This document shows, piece after piece, positions 50,127 through 62,954 of a stretch of DNA of 64,000 bases. Below the pieces are notes generated by a model. That model ran no database searches and had not been told where the DNA came from. It was given only the letters and a program-made list of their open reading frames with translations. Numbering within the stretch: position 1 is the stretch's first letter; every line of letters starts with the position of its first letter. The DNA is from Bigelowiella natans CCMP2755 (lineage: Eukaryota > Cercozoa > Chlorarachniophyceae). Location of the stretch: positions 1-64,000 of the forward strand of contig ADNK01001887.1 in assembly GCA_000320545.1 (NCBI GenBank), given 5' to 3'. The position numbers were made by a program, and so were the translations under genes.

Positions 50127-53100
50127 TCACTACTACTTCTACTAATACTAGTGCTACTACGATTGCTGGTGATCAGGTTCTTCATCGTATGCTTCCACCT
50201 GTCATGTACGGCTGGACCTGTCCTGTCTTTGGGCTGTCAGCTGCTGCTCTACTATCCTGCTATCTTATTCCGCCGCAAACCACACAATACTACTACTACT
50301 ACTACTTCTACTGCTGCTGCTGCTGCTGCTGCTGCTCGTGCCACCTCCTCTTCACCATCGGAAGTCACAGTCGACACCTTTGCCATGGCATGGGGCTCTG
50401 TTGCTGCGGTTGTGTGGGGTTTCCGAGTCGCAATACGCCATTGCCTGGGAAATGAGGTAGTTATAGTAGTAGCAGTATATTCAAGTATGCGAAGAACAAG
50501 ATGATGATGATGACGATGATGATGGTGGTGGTGACAATGATGATGATACTGGTTTGTCACCTGCTATTATTATTCTCCAGCCGAGCTTGAAGCTGAGCAC
50601 TCCCACGTTGGGTACCAGTGGGCGGCTAGTGGAGGACGTCAAAGACGTGGCGCTCTTGTACGTCCTCGTCCGAATGATACGGCGCCTTGCCGAGCCCCCG
50701 CCGAAGGCCTCAACCTTCCCACCAATCTTGAGTCATCATCATCGCCCTCATCGTGTGAGGGGGAAGAGTAGTAAATGGGACATCTTGATGAATGAGCAGT
50801 CCAATGATGATGGGAACAATGAAATCTATGCTAGCGGGGGGGGAGGAGGAGGAAGCGCTGGTATTTCCAGGGACGCAAGCCAAGTCTCGATGATGGTCAG
50901 TTAGTTGTATAGTATAGTAAAGCAAGTAGATATAGAGCAAGAAGCAGCAGCAGCGATTGCAGCTAAGGATGCTGCTACTGCTGCTGGTGCTACTACATTA
51001 ATTGCAGAAGGCTGTCAATGTACATGCTGACATATACTACAACAAAACATGTGTAACCCCCCTCCCCACTGATGAATGACCTTTCAGGCGGCGATCGGCA
51101 GCTCTCAACTCAAGTACAAGAAATCACCGGAGTCGCCGCGTAGATTGATTCTTGATGATGGCTACTCGGATGCGCCTACTGCCGTTGCTGGTAAGGATGC
51201 GAATAATGGGGTGAGAAGAAGGAGGAGAAGAAGAAGAGGAAGAGATAATGATGATGGGCATGAGCAGCGAGATCAAGGCGCTGGCAGAGGCACAAACGCT
51301 GGTAATACTACCACTACTAGTAGTACCTCGGATGAGGTCAATCCCTTGGTTTTTGCTGCTGCTGTGGACGATTCAACCCGTATAGACACCCCTCCAGTCA
51401 CCCCTCCGAGGAGATTCCTGCGCAATAACAACGACGACAATGGCAACGCTAGTCATCATCCTCAAAACCGCCGAGTAGTCGGTAAAACAATCAGCTTTGA
51501 TTTCGATGAAAAAGAAGAAGATGATAATGATGAAGCGGGTGGTGAGATGAGGGGAGGCAATGTGGCAAAATCGATGGGAGGCACTACTACCAACAAGACG
51601 ACAACGGGAGATACAACAGCGGCAGCCACATGGCTATACTCTCTCTTCTCCCCGTCTGAACGAGCGGTTCTCTCCTCGATCTTCACCGCCGCAAATGTGC
51701 TGATATTCTGGGCCCTGGCACTGTGTTTGGTCGTCGCGGCTTGTGACGGGGAGGCATCAGTGCTCCGTGCAGGTTACGTGGGGCTGCTGGGGGGGCTGTT
51801 GGCTTTCCAAAACAGCCAGCACTACTACTACATCGTCGTTCTGGTGACCGTATTCTTCGTCGCGACCGATATATCTCTAACCTTTGCACTCGGCATGCTT
51901 GAGTCAGGAGTGCCCGGGTGGTTCATCACCGCTACTGCTGCCGCCGCTGCTGCAGAGCCATCTCCCGTATTATCCCCGTCATCCTACTATTATTACTATT
52001 ACACGGGAGGAGGACGACGAGGGGGAGAAGAACACCAGCAGCTCTTCTTTGGAGTGTCGGCCATGATGTGGGTCTACGTCCTCAGTATCCTCAAGCTGCA
52101 GCTAGCACATTGGCATTGCCAGGCGAAGAAGGCAGCAGCAGCAGCAGCAGCAGCAGCAGCTGCCACAATGGTGGAACCACCTAAAGAGCAGCAACAACAT
52201 CGACAAAAACAGCCGAACGACCGAAAGCCAACAGAATCGATGCTTCCCCTCCCCTCAAGTAGTAGGAGTAGTACGCGGTACTTGTCTCTACGGTGGATCC
52301 GTGAAAGGGCTTGGCAGGGCGACTTTGTGGAGCTTGCATGCTTGACGATAATGACAACCGTATTTCTCAGAGAGCGATCCAGCTTGCTGTCCTTCCTCGA
52401 CCTTGCAGCGGCCTCAATGCCCCTCTACATGCCGACTCCTTGGATAAGAAAGGCCTGGCCCTGGTGCACGCTCTACTGCGTTTTGGGCGCCGTCCTGCAC
52501 TCGATTCTCAACTCTGTCGAGCTGGTCCTCGCAATCCAAGGAGGGGGGGGGGGGGCACAACAAGTGCCCTCCAATCCCAATAGTAGTAGTAGTAGTAGTA
52601 GTAGCAGTCCAACAGTGTTGATGCTGCTGCCGAGGTGGGTGAGCACGGTGTTCGGCACACAAGCGCCAGGTCTTTGGGAGATACTCGCTATTACGATCTT
52701 CTGCCTGCAGCAATGCGCATTTTGGTCAAAGCCACACGATGCTGCTGCTGATGATGATGCTGATGCTGCCGATGATGATGCTGGCCATCACGGCGAACAG
52801 CAGCAGCAGCAGCAGTTCCGTAGACGCACGTCCTCAACAACACCATCTGTGCTTCACGGTGCCAGCACTTTTAGCGGTTATAATAATAACCGCCCTGCTC
52901 CATCACCAGCTGCAGCAGCAGCAGCGGCCACGGTAGTAGCATATCCATCATCATCATCATTCGAGGAAAAGAAAGGCCGGGCCACGCCTCCACCACCGTC
53001 GTCATTCCCTCCAGTGAATAGCAGCAGCTTTCATCACCAGCAGCCCATACATCGCTTCTATCGAAGCAATACGCCTCCTCCCGTCATTGGTGGTGGTGGT

Positions 53101-56100
53101 GGTGGTAGCATGAGGGGGGAGCAAGACTCCAAGGAGGGAGGCACGAAAATACCTACTACATATAATTTATCCACGCTTAAAAAGACCCATCATCATCATC
53201 AGCAGCAGCAGCAGCATCTTACTCCCCTCCAGAAACAGCATCGCTACTACCGCACAATACAGACAAGGCTGCTCATCCTCAAGGCCTTTTTGGTCCTCAC
53301 CGCTCTCTTTGCATTCGCTATTGGAGCTCTAAGGCTGGGCGGGGGGACGGGATTTGAGGCTTCTACGACATCATCGCCTACTACTACGACTTCAACTACG
53401 AGCAGCGGCAGCAGCAGCAGTAACTCTGGAGGTGTCTTAGCAGGATTGTACGTCGTTGCTTGCGTGAGCCTCATGGGCCAGCTACAAGGGTGAGAGAGGG
53501 AGGGAAGGGAGGAGGGTGGCGGAGAAACGGGAGGGGGGAGAACAAACAGAAGAGAATAATTAGAAAAGGACAGATTACCAATGGTTAGCGCTTTGAAATT
53601 GTTATTTGTTCTCATTTCATTTCCTCTGTTATCTGCTGTTGAAATGATGTTTCTACCGATCGCTCGCATCGCTACTATTTCCATCATTGCCTACACCACC
53701 ACCACACCGTCACCTTCATCGTCATTCGGTGTTGTGCTGGCGTTGTGTTACTTTGCTAATCATCATCCATCACCCACCACCACCACCACCACCGCCAGAT
53801 TGTTTTCAAAGCGGCGGCAGTGGAAATGGAGATTAGTCGGCCTACTGAATGGCTGCTCGTTGCTGGTGTCCCTTGCGATGCGTTTCTCATTGCTCGAGGC
53901 GTGCTTCGGTAAGCTGGAATGGCTCGGAGCGAAAGCATGCCAGCAATCCGTGATTCTCGACATCCTTCTGTTTGGCCTCCTCGGGCTCAGACGCCGTCTA
54001 TTCGAAAGGGGGTTTGGCGTGCAGCTGGGGCGGTACTGGCAGCTCATGAAAATGCAATCCCTCGGTAGTAGTCGTAGTAGTAGTAGTAGTAGTAGTAGTA
54101 GTCGTAGTAGTAGTAGTAGTAGTAGCAAAGCAGCACTTGATGCCTGTTGATTATGGCAATCATGTTTATTTCCGTTAACTCTACGATTGGGTTTGGTTTT
54201 CTCCGGGGGGCAGTTATGATGATCCAATAAGCAGGCACCCCACCTTCCCCACTACCACCACCACCACCACCACTAGCTTCACCTAAATATCATTATCTTT
54301 ACCTTGCGTCGCCGACGATCAAACATAAATCAGCGCGGGAGCATGCCAACCGTGAGCGCAGAAAGTGGCTCGAGAAGGTGACGCAGATAGAGGTCACGAT
54401 TGCGTACTTCAAGAGGCAGCTCAGGTATTATGAGAGATGGAAGCAACGGTCCGCGCCCAATTTAAGCAAAGGCGTGAGTTTGGTTCTTGACGAATGCGGC
54501 ATCGACCTCGATTTAAAGGTGGTGATAATAAAACTTGCGCATGGGAGAGTGTATTTCTGTGCCCGTAATTAGTGAATGTGTGGGGGGGAGGGGGGGGGGT
54601 TTGCGGGGTTTGGAGATGGATATGGGTGATGGCCAGATCTCCAAGAAAAATGAATAATTCACACAATTTGCTAATTTTCATTGTTGATGCTGCTGCATTG
54701 TTGGTTCTGATCTGCTCTACTCCTCCCACATCCCTCCATCCCCCCCATCATCGCCCTTCCTTCCTTTCCTCCCTCCCTGTGAAAAGCATGCGACAATGGA
54801 TTCTATTGCGGGGGTTGTGCGTTCGTTAGAAGCCAAGCGTGCTGCAATGGAAGATGATCCTGCGGCCGCACCACTAGCAGGGAATCATCATCATCATCAT
54901 CATCAAAACCACAATAACTACCACCAGAACAAGATTAAGCGCTACAAGTCCGCTCCCGACGTGGCGGGGAGAGGGGGGGAGATGCGAGGAGGAGGAAATG
55001 AAGACATACGAGGAGACCCTTTCCAGCAGCAACACAGCCATCATCATAACCAACGCCATCATTACAATCATGGCAAAATGATGCAGAAGCCGCACCAGCA
55101 GCAGCAAGAGCAGCAGCAGCAGCAGCAGCAGCAATTGACCGAGATATCTCTGGTTGCGACCTGTATTGTAAGTGGAGGGCGATTCGAGAAGAAAAAAAGG
55201 AAGAGCCTATTGAAGCAAGGTAATAGTGCTGGTGGCAAGGACCAACAAATCAGGCGCAGTATCAGTGGGGAAGGCGTAAGATTCAGGCAAAATGCTACAG
55301 GAGGAGGAGGAGGTGGGGCAGGTTGTTGATAATAAGTAGTCCGAAGTAGTGATTACCTAAATGACATTTGTCTTTCGTCAAGTTAACATGATTATCACCA
55401 TATGCCGTGATGGGATGGTGGTGGTGGTGGTGGTGGTGGGTGGTAGTGCTAAAAAAAGGGGGGGGACAAACCTCCGGTTCACTGCTCTTCCTCCTCCTCC
55501 TCTTCTCCCTTTTTTCTTTCTTTCTTTCTTTCATATATAAGCAGCAACTCCATCATCCCTCTCGTCCTCCTCCTCAGCTGTCTGGAACATGCCTGGTCAA
55601 GGAGCGGCGGAACAAGTGGAGGGGGGCGATAAAAAGAGGAAGCAGCAGCCATACTATCAGCACAAGCAGCAGCAACAGAGCCAGCGACAGCACTTCCTAG
55701 ACGTGTTTCACAGCGCGTACGTGCAGGTGCGACAGGGCCGACACACTCTCGCCACGTCGCCAGCCCCGGGTATTATCTTGAGTAAATCTGGTGGGAAGAT
55801 ATCGTGGGAAAAGCTGCATTTGACGATGGAGCTCATGTCGCCAGTAGAACCGGTTGATATTCGGTGGTTCATACCCAAATCATCCCTTGCAGCTACTACT
55901 ACTGCTGCTGCTGCCGGTGGCGCTGCATTTCCCTCCTCCACTTCCCCCTCCTCCCAGTTGTTGTCCCCCCCCTCTCCTCTCCTTCCAGATGTCACGGTGG
56001 GGTCGTGCAGTGTGAGTGTTGCCGATCTGCTAGCTGGGGATACAGCCAAGCACATTGTAAGAAGAAATTATTTACTGATGATTCACTGATTGATTGTAGC

Positions 56101-56781
56101 AGTAGAGTAATAGAGCTCCACAATCACTGTTTCCCATTGCCTCCTCATGCATATATTCTTGCTTAACCATAGACACTTAAGTCTGAATCATCCGATTGGA
56201 ACGGACATGGGGAGTCATCGTCGCTTCTGAAATCTGTGAAGGTGCTCATCCAGGAGGGCACGAGTGTCCTCGTACAAACACAGAAGAAGAAGAAGAAGAA
56301 AAGGAAGAGGACAGGTCGAGGCAACCGCGCTGCGACGATTGGAGTGATGCCAAGTAGTGGCAAGCTCAATAACAACATCGACAGCAACGTCAACGGCGCA
56401 AACGGTATTAACGGTGGCGGGGGAAATAAAGGCAACAACAGCAGCAACAAGAACAACAACAACAACAATGGGAACACCAAGTATAAGCGAACCGCCACTC
56501 AAACCGTCCAAGAACGCATTGTAAGTGCAGCCCCCCGTAGTTATTATTCGTGAATATAGTAGTAGTTCTTTCTCCTTTATTTCAATAATATATGTATATC
56601 TGGGGGTGATCTTCTCTTCCTCCTCCTCCTGCTCCTTCTCTTTTCCCTAACACCATCACCACTATCTTAGTAGACGAATAGTTTCTTCTCTTTCTCACTT
56701 AGGCCTGCCAATCACCTTTCTTCTCCCCCCCCCCTCCATGCTGCTTCTGCGAATGCTTTCCGCCGTTTTCTCCTCCTCCTT

Positions 56782-56827
<46 letters not shown>

Positions 56828-57569
56828 TTCTCTTTCTCTTCCTCTCAGTGGCAAGGGGTGTTCTACCGTGGCGGATCGGTGAACGAAACAGCAGATGGCA
56901 AACATGTCAATAGCAGTTTAGCACCAGTGGCACCATCAGCATCGAAGGACGTGCGCTATACACGTGCCCGGTCATTTCCACGGAGTGTCAAATCTCCTTA
57001 CTACTATGAACCCGGTGAAGATCCCATTCTGACCCATCTGCAGCAGCAGCAACAACAGCAGCAGCAGCAGAGTAAAGAGCAATGGTGGAAAGCTGCCCTG
57101 AAGGAGGCCAACAAGTGGGTCACGTGGGGGATTGAAACGGTAGTATGCTACCCATTGCTACCACGAAGAACAGTGTTGATGAGCACAGAAGCAGCAGCAA
57201 CCGAGTTGTAGTAGGGTAGTAGTAGCTAGTAGTAGTAGTTCCTTTCCTCCTCCAATATCTTACACATGAACGAACGTGTGGTGAATATGATCAGATAATA
57301 GCGACTGTCTGGTTATACTCCGATTATCACGATCTGGCGCAAAAGCCAGGCACGCAGCTGCGACGGTTTGGGCGTGCATTCGGATCATGGGTGTTATCGA
57401 ACACAGACGTGCTGTGCTATGCCACCTTCATTGCCGATCACGTCGCTGCCTACAACTTGATGTCGGTTGTGTTTCCATTGTCCATGTTCCTCGTTGCCAT
57501 TCCCTCTCCCACTTCGCGCCGATACTGGAAGTTTATGGCGACGTATTGCTCTGCCATCATCATGTTTAA

Positions 57570-57608
<39 letters not shown>

Positions 57609-57915
57609 TTTATGGATCTGTGCTTCTCTCTGGCATGCAAATAGTTAAATGACATTGCTGCATTCCGAGATGAGTGTGATGTTATCGTCATATGACCGCC
57701 CCTCTATGTACGTAGTAGCTTTTGATCACATCTGCTACCTTTTCATTGCATCCTCATCATCATCATCATTATCATCATGCTTTGGCTGATCGGACCAACC
57801 TCTGATTTTCTCATCAAACAACAATGATGTTGATAAAGACTTTCCTGAGGCTGCCGTTCATCGGCGATAACATCGTTGGACATGGCATCATCACGGTAGG
57901 AGTAGTAGTAGCAGC

Positions 57916-57949
<34 letters not shown>

Positions 57950-58573
57950 TTATCAAGCACCAAATGCAATCGCCGATAATAACAAGAATGATGCATGCAG
58001 AAGGGATGTATCTGAATAATCTTCTTCTTCTTCTTCTTTTTCTATTTCTTCTTCATCTTCGCCTTCATCGTGACCAGGTCATCTACTACCCCCGTGAATA
58101 CCCATGGGTGTCTGTGCAGCATCACCATCGCCATCACAACCACCACCATCAATATGAGCTGCGCGACGATATCCGGCCGATGCTCGAGTGGGACCTTGCT
58201 TTCGATCTCCTTGTGCTTCTTGCACTGTCGGCACATCGGCAGGTCATGATGCTGAAGGGCGTGTGGGACATCCATGATCATCTCACCAGTGCCAAAGCAG
58301 CAGCAGCTGCAGCTGCTGCTGCTGCTGCAGCTGGCGATCACAAGAAAAGACGGAGTAGTAACTCTGTGCTAGCTGCTATTGCAAAGAAGAAGAAGGGCAA
58401 GAATAAGGAGGTACACCAGCAGCTGCAGTTGTTTTACGAATCCGTCGAGCGCATGTCTTCGGAAGGGACAATGCCAGCAGCAGCGGGAGAAGGAGCAACA
58501 GGTATGCTGCTTCATCGATCTATGCGAAGCACCAGTACCAACAATAGGAGGAGAACGACGATGAGGATGAGAA

Positions 58574-58614
<41 letters not shown>

Positions 58615-59903
58615 CGTTACCATCCCCTTTCTTTCCCTCCTTCCTCAGAGCGACAACAGCAACCAGCAGAACAGCCACCGCTGCCTTCTCCTCCTTCTCC
58701 TCGACGTCATGCTCCTTCCGAGCCCCTTCTTCTCCCCCCCCACTCTCGCCAGCAAATGTCAGCAGCAGAGAGTCGGAAATTGGGCGGATCTCTGTATCAT
58801 CACCACAACCAACAACAACAACAACAACATCTTGGAGGCATCGTCTCGTCGCATGGAAGAGGAGCACTGGCATCAGCATCAGGAGAAAATAATAATAACA
58901 ACAATAATGATAATAGGCAAAATGAAGAGAGCAAGAAAAACGCATTTCTTGGTGGTGGTGGTGGTGGTGGTGGTAGCCGTGATGATAGAAAGCTTGCTGA
59001 TGCTGATGCTGATGCTGCTGCTGTGCTTGGTATTTCGAGAAGTGAGGAGAAGAGACCTCGTCTCCACGATATGCTCCAGCAGCAGCAGCAACAACAACAA
59101 CAACCGTGGCACCAGCCACAGCCGTCGTCATCATCATTCGGCTATCATCATCATCATCATCATCATCATCCTCATCCTCATCAACATCATCATTACAACG
59201 GTAACAACAACCGTCTCCTCGGCAACGACGTCGTGATTATTGACGAAGAGGTAGGCGGCCATGATCGTGGTGGAGATAACAACGACGACAACGACACCCT
59301 CTCTGCTTATGAGTACTTTATCGAGGAAGAGGAGGATGATGGCTTCGGCGGTGGCGGCAATGGCCAAAATCTGCTCTTCATGGAGGGAGACGAGGAGGGG
59401 AACGATTACTACCACGATGACAACAACACACGGAAACGCACACTCACAAGTTTAGTCAATCACTTCAAGCAGCATTATCTCCGGGTACAACGAAAGCGGC
59501 CACTAACGTCGAAGGACCTCTACGGCTGGATCTTCTGGACGGAAGTGATAGCATTCATCATGATCGTGACTTTCTTCCCTCGATTCTCTGGCAACTACGG
59601 GGACTCGCTCCAGGAGACGTTTGCCTCAAACAGAGTGCCTCTAGCCTTTTTCTTCGCAATGTTCACGCAGTTTCTACTCATCGTCATCGACCGTGTAAGT
59701 AGCAGTGGGTAGACGTACAGAGTAGTAGTAGGAAGGAAGGGGGGTGGGGGGGGGAGGAGAAGAACAGCTGCCTCTCATCGCAGACAGACCGACACAGCGA
59801 GAAGGGAGAAGGGAGGGGGGGGGGGGGGGTTACGAGTACAACAGGAGATCAGCAAATAGAGGAATGTGCGTTCGTCATCGTTTTCACCATTTAGAAATCC
59901 CTG

Positions 59904-59939
<36 letters not shown>

Positions 59940-61714
59940 ATTAGGTGCTTTACCTCACAAACTCTCGTACGTGGAAGGGCCGGTTGCAGGTTCTCGGCGT
60001 AATATCGGTGCATGCGACGGTGTTTCTGCTTCCCCTCTTCAACACACCGCCGCTCGGATCCAACCCAGGGCTGATGAACTCCGATGTGACGTACCGTGTT
60101 TACTCGATCTTTTACATCGTGAAGGCCATCTACCTCTTCGCTTCTGCCCACCAGGTCAGAGCAGGGTACCCGCCCTTTGCGAAGGAGGACGGAACCTTCA
60201 CCATCCCCTCTCTTACTGGCTTGGTCCTCTTCAGCATTTACCGTGCCATTCCATTCTTGTTCGAGGCGAAGACTATTCTGGATTGGACGTGCACAGGCTC
60301 CCCGCTCTTCTTTGGAGACTGGCTCAAGCTGCACGACATCCACTGCAACCTCTACATGGTGGAGTGCGACCTTGAGTACCGAAAGTCGCTCAAGCGAAAG
60401 AAAGGCGATATCTACCCGACAAGGATCAAGGTGGTAGTCGGCTTCTTCGCAGTGTTTGGCCTGGTTCTGATTGTGTGGCTGCCATTCATGATCTATCTCA
60501 CCGGGGTGCCTCTTTTCGTAAACCCGCTTCAATCGGTGACGCTCACGGTGAAGATCGAAGGGCAGCATAATTCCTGGAGGCTGTGCGAGCACTCCGATGT
60601 GATAGGCATTCATGAGGTGCCGGCAGGGCTCTCCCTCGACGTGCTACGCGATCACCCGTACAATCTACCCAACAACCTGGTGCAGGAGACTGTGCAGCAC
60701 GTCAGACTCAACGGCGATTCGACATACGCGTGGACTATCACGCCGCCTTCCTTAGAGAAGCTCATCGAGACTGTGGAGAACGACGACACGTGCCGTCTGG
60801 TCATGGCCTTTCGGTTCGAGATGGAATCAGGCTCCGTGTCGCGAGTGCGATATGAAGCCGACCTCAACAAGAAACTTCTCCTCAAAGCCCTCAACGCATC
60901 GCACGTGCACGACTACTATCGAGAAGAGCACGGCGAGGAAGGAGGGAGGGGGAGGAACAGAAAGATGGGATGGGCGGACGGCGAGGACCTCTCTGTAACT
61001 GTGGACAATGCGTATCCCCTCTACACGCACATCCTTGCAGCAGGGGAGGCAAGGGCAGCAGGGCCAAAGGTAAACCTGAAGCTCACTCGAATGTCGTCGC
61101 AGGGGGTTGAATGGTGGGCGATAAGGTCCACTTCGCTTGGTAAGCAGGACGAGACAACGGCAAATGGAGGAGGAGGAGGAGGAGGAGAGAAGACGACGCC
61201 GAAGGGAAGAAAACTGCCGCCTCCCCCACCACCAAGAGCAACAAAAGTACGCCGGCGGCGTAGAAAGGTTATGGGAATGTCCTCCTCTTTCCACGGTACT
61301 GATGATGGAGGCGATTGCCGCTCTCCCAAATTCTGCGATGACGAGCTGCTAGTAGAGGAGGAACACCTGGCTCAGCAGCAGGAGCCCGACGAAGACCACG
61401 GCGACGACAACGCTGCAAGTAATGAGGATGATGGAAACTACGACGAGAACGAGGAGGAAGAAGAAGAATATGATGATGATGAAGAAGAAGAATATAGGAA
61501 AGAAAATGACTGGAACAACCCATGGAGGGGGATATTCAGTGGAAACTCCCTGGTTTTCTTCACATTGTCGGACCAAATGCTTCTGGGAAAGCTCATTGAC
61601 TCCTCCATTTACGAGTATGTGCATGTCTGCGATGCGTGCGTATTTGTCATCGTGCTAGACAATTGGCAATAATTTGCTAATGTCAATACATAAAACGTTT
61701 ACAACAGTAAATGT

Positions 61715-61758
<44 letters not shown>

Positions 61759-62115
61759 TTTTCAAGTATACTCTTATTCTCGACATTCCTAAATGACTAC
61801 GATATTAGGTATGGAATGTTCGCACTCTATGTGACGTTCGTGTTCTCGCTTGGGAGATTTCTTCGAGTATACGTCGTTGGGATGAGCCATCGCATCATCT
61901 ATGAAGACTGGGGAGACGTTGAGTTCGTAAAAGAGCTTCTCAACGACATCTATGCAGCCCGTTGGGATAACGAATATGAGTTGGAGGAGGAGATGTACGG
62001 AGAGCTTATACAGCTGTATCGCTCTCCCGAGAAGCTCCAAGAGGTTACGCGCCCTCCGAAGAAGCTAATCGGCATTATGAACTGGCCATCCACCGCCAAG
62101 ACAAAAACAGACTAG
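45870..62115 (+). CDS. PIEZO: Piezo-family mechanosensitive cation channel
   Basis: Piezo proteins are giant trimeric channels opened by membrane stretch. Clear exons are 45870-46128, 46522-46769, 46847-47977, 48296-48444, 48677-48831, 49115-49406, 51088-53489, 59945-61614 and 61809-62115. Further exons lie near 49650-49765, 50160-50458, 50580-50898, 53810-54080, 54330-54474, 54785-55168, 55570-56057, 56174-56520, 56850-57140, 57300-57570, 57833-57894 and 58078-59694. The product is well over 3000 residues. The N-terminal blade has many helices with long low-complexity loops. The C-terminal core is diagnostic: SNTDVLCYATFIADHVAAYN, the pre-pore segment PFLFEAKTILDWTCT, LKLHDIHCNLYMVECDLEYR, the outer helix LVLIVWLPFMIYL, a cap domain, then the inner helix and C-terminus with YGMFALYVTFVFSLGRFLRV, ELEEEMYGELIQLYRSPEKL. 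A long charged insert sits between cap and inner helix. Middle exon boundaries are approximate. Confidence 0.92.
48226..48265. repeat. (AT)n microsatellite in a Piezo intron
   Basis: A pure AT run ends about 30 bases before the acceptor of the Piezo exon at 48296. A (CT)n-(GT)n tract follows the same exon at 48487-48545. Confidence 0.95.
56783..56824. repeat. (CT)n microsatellite next to a splice acceptor
   Basis: A long CT run lies immediately before the acceptor of the Piezo exon that starts about 56850. It can serve as the polypyrimidine tract. Confidence 0.9.
57571..57609. repeat. (AGT)n array after a Piezo donor
   Basis: GTAGTAGTA triplets start directly at the donor that ends the exon near 57570. 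A second AGT array of the same kind lies at 57897-57950, directly after the next small exon. Confidence 0.85.
58576..58611 (+). repeat. (CAG)n array coding poly-Gln in Piezo
   Basis: An in-frame CAG run encodes a polyglutamine stretch in a large cytosolic loop of the Piezo exon at about 58078-59694. The same exon also carries poly-Ala, poly-Gly and, near 59143-59172, poly-His runs. Confidence 0.9.
59905..59941. repeat. (ATC)n array abutting a Piezo acceptor
   Basis: The array ends two bases before the TTAG acceptor of the largest C-terminal Piezo exon (59945). Confidence 0.9.
61711..61756. repeat. (GT)n microsatellite in the last Piezo intron
   Basis: A nearly pure GT run occupies a quarter of the last intron (61615-61808), between the cap-side exon and the terminal exon. 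Confidence 0.95.
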
Positions 62116-62954
62116 ATAAAAAAAAACTATAGCATTAGCATAATTGATATGAAAAAATTAAGAAAAATGCCATCTGTATAAACAAGAATTTCAGACGTGT
62201 GGTAGTACAATATTATTAGCAGAAGATAAATATCATCTAAAGCAACTAGTGAGCAAACGCAGAAAAGGCGACGCCAGTGCCAACGCAAGATTGCAACTGC
62301 AGTACGCTAGTATGTGCAGCGTATCGTACATGTATGTGCATCGGATAGTAGCATTAAGCTATGTAGCATATACATAGTCTATGCATGCTCTAATGCTGCT
62401 GGTAGCAGGTGCATAGAACGTTCTGTGTACGTACAACTGGGAAAATTGAGCGTACGCTTTGCATTGGATTATCTACGGAGCGACGTGATAACAACGTAGT
62501 TACATGTCTACATGTCTCTAGATGCCATGATTTAGCTAGATGATGGCTCGCACATTCATCATCTACTACGCTGCTGGCAACTGGCAAACTATCTAAACAG
62601 TGTGTCTAGTATATTAAGCAAGCACAGCGCAGCTAGTAGTATAGTCCAGATAGTACGTACGTTTACAACTGATAACAACATAGATTTTACCTCTGCCAAT
62701 GAAATAGTGCGCAGTCATAACGACAATGCACAAACATTCGGCATATATACATCAAACAAGTAAATCTACTGAAGATCGATCGCAGCAAACAAGACAATAT
62801 GCCATAACAACACAAAATTATAAGAGGATTTACATATTGTAAAATGGACAGTACATATTTGTGAAATGGAGGTAGTTGCAGCTATTCTGTCTATCAAGAC
62901 TCGATACATTTTCAGGCGCACCTAAAGTTGATGCTATTTCATAAAATTTTGACT
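62116..62954. other. convergent intergenic region
   Basis: The 3' ends of Piezo (+) and the PX gene (-) meet here. It is free of microsatellites and rich in TAGCAT, GCATGC, TACGTACGT and CTAGTA words. No gene is seen. Confidence 0.55.

Noticed and set aside
58520-59415. Several minus-strand frames of 70 to 205 codons
   Set aside because: They mirror poly-Gln, poly-His and poly-Ala coding of the Piezo exon.
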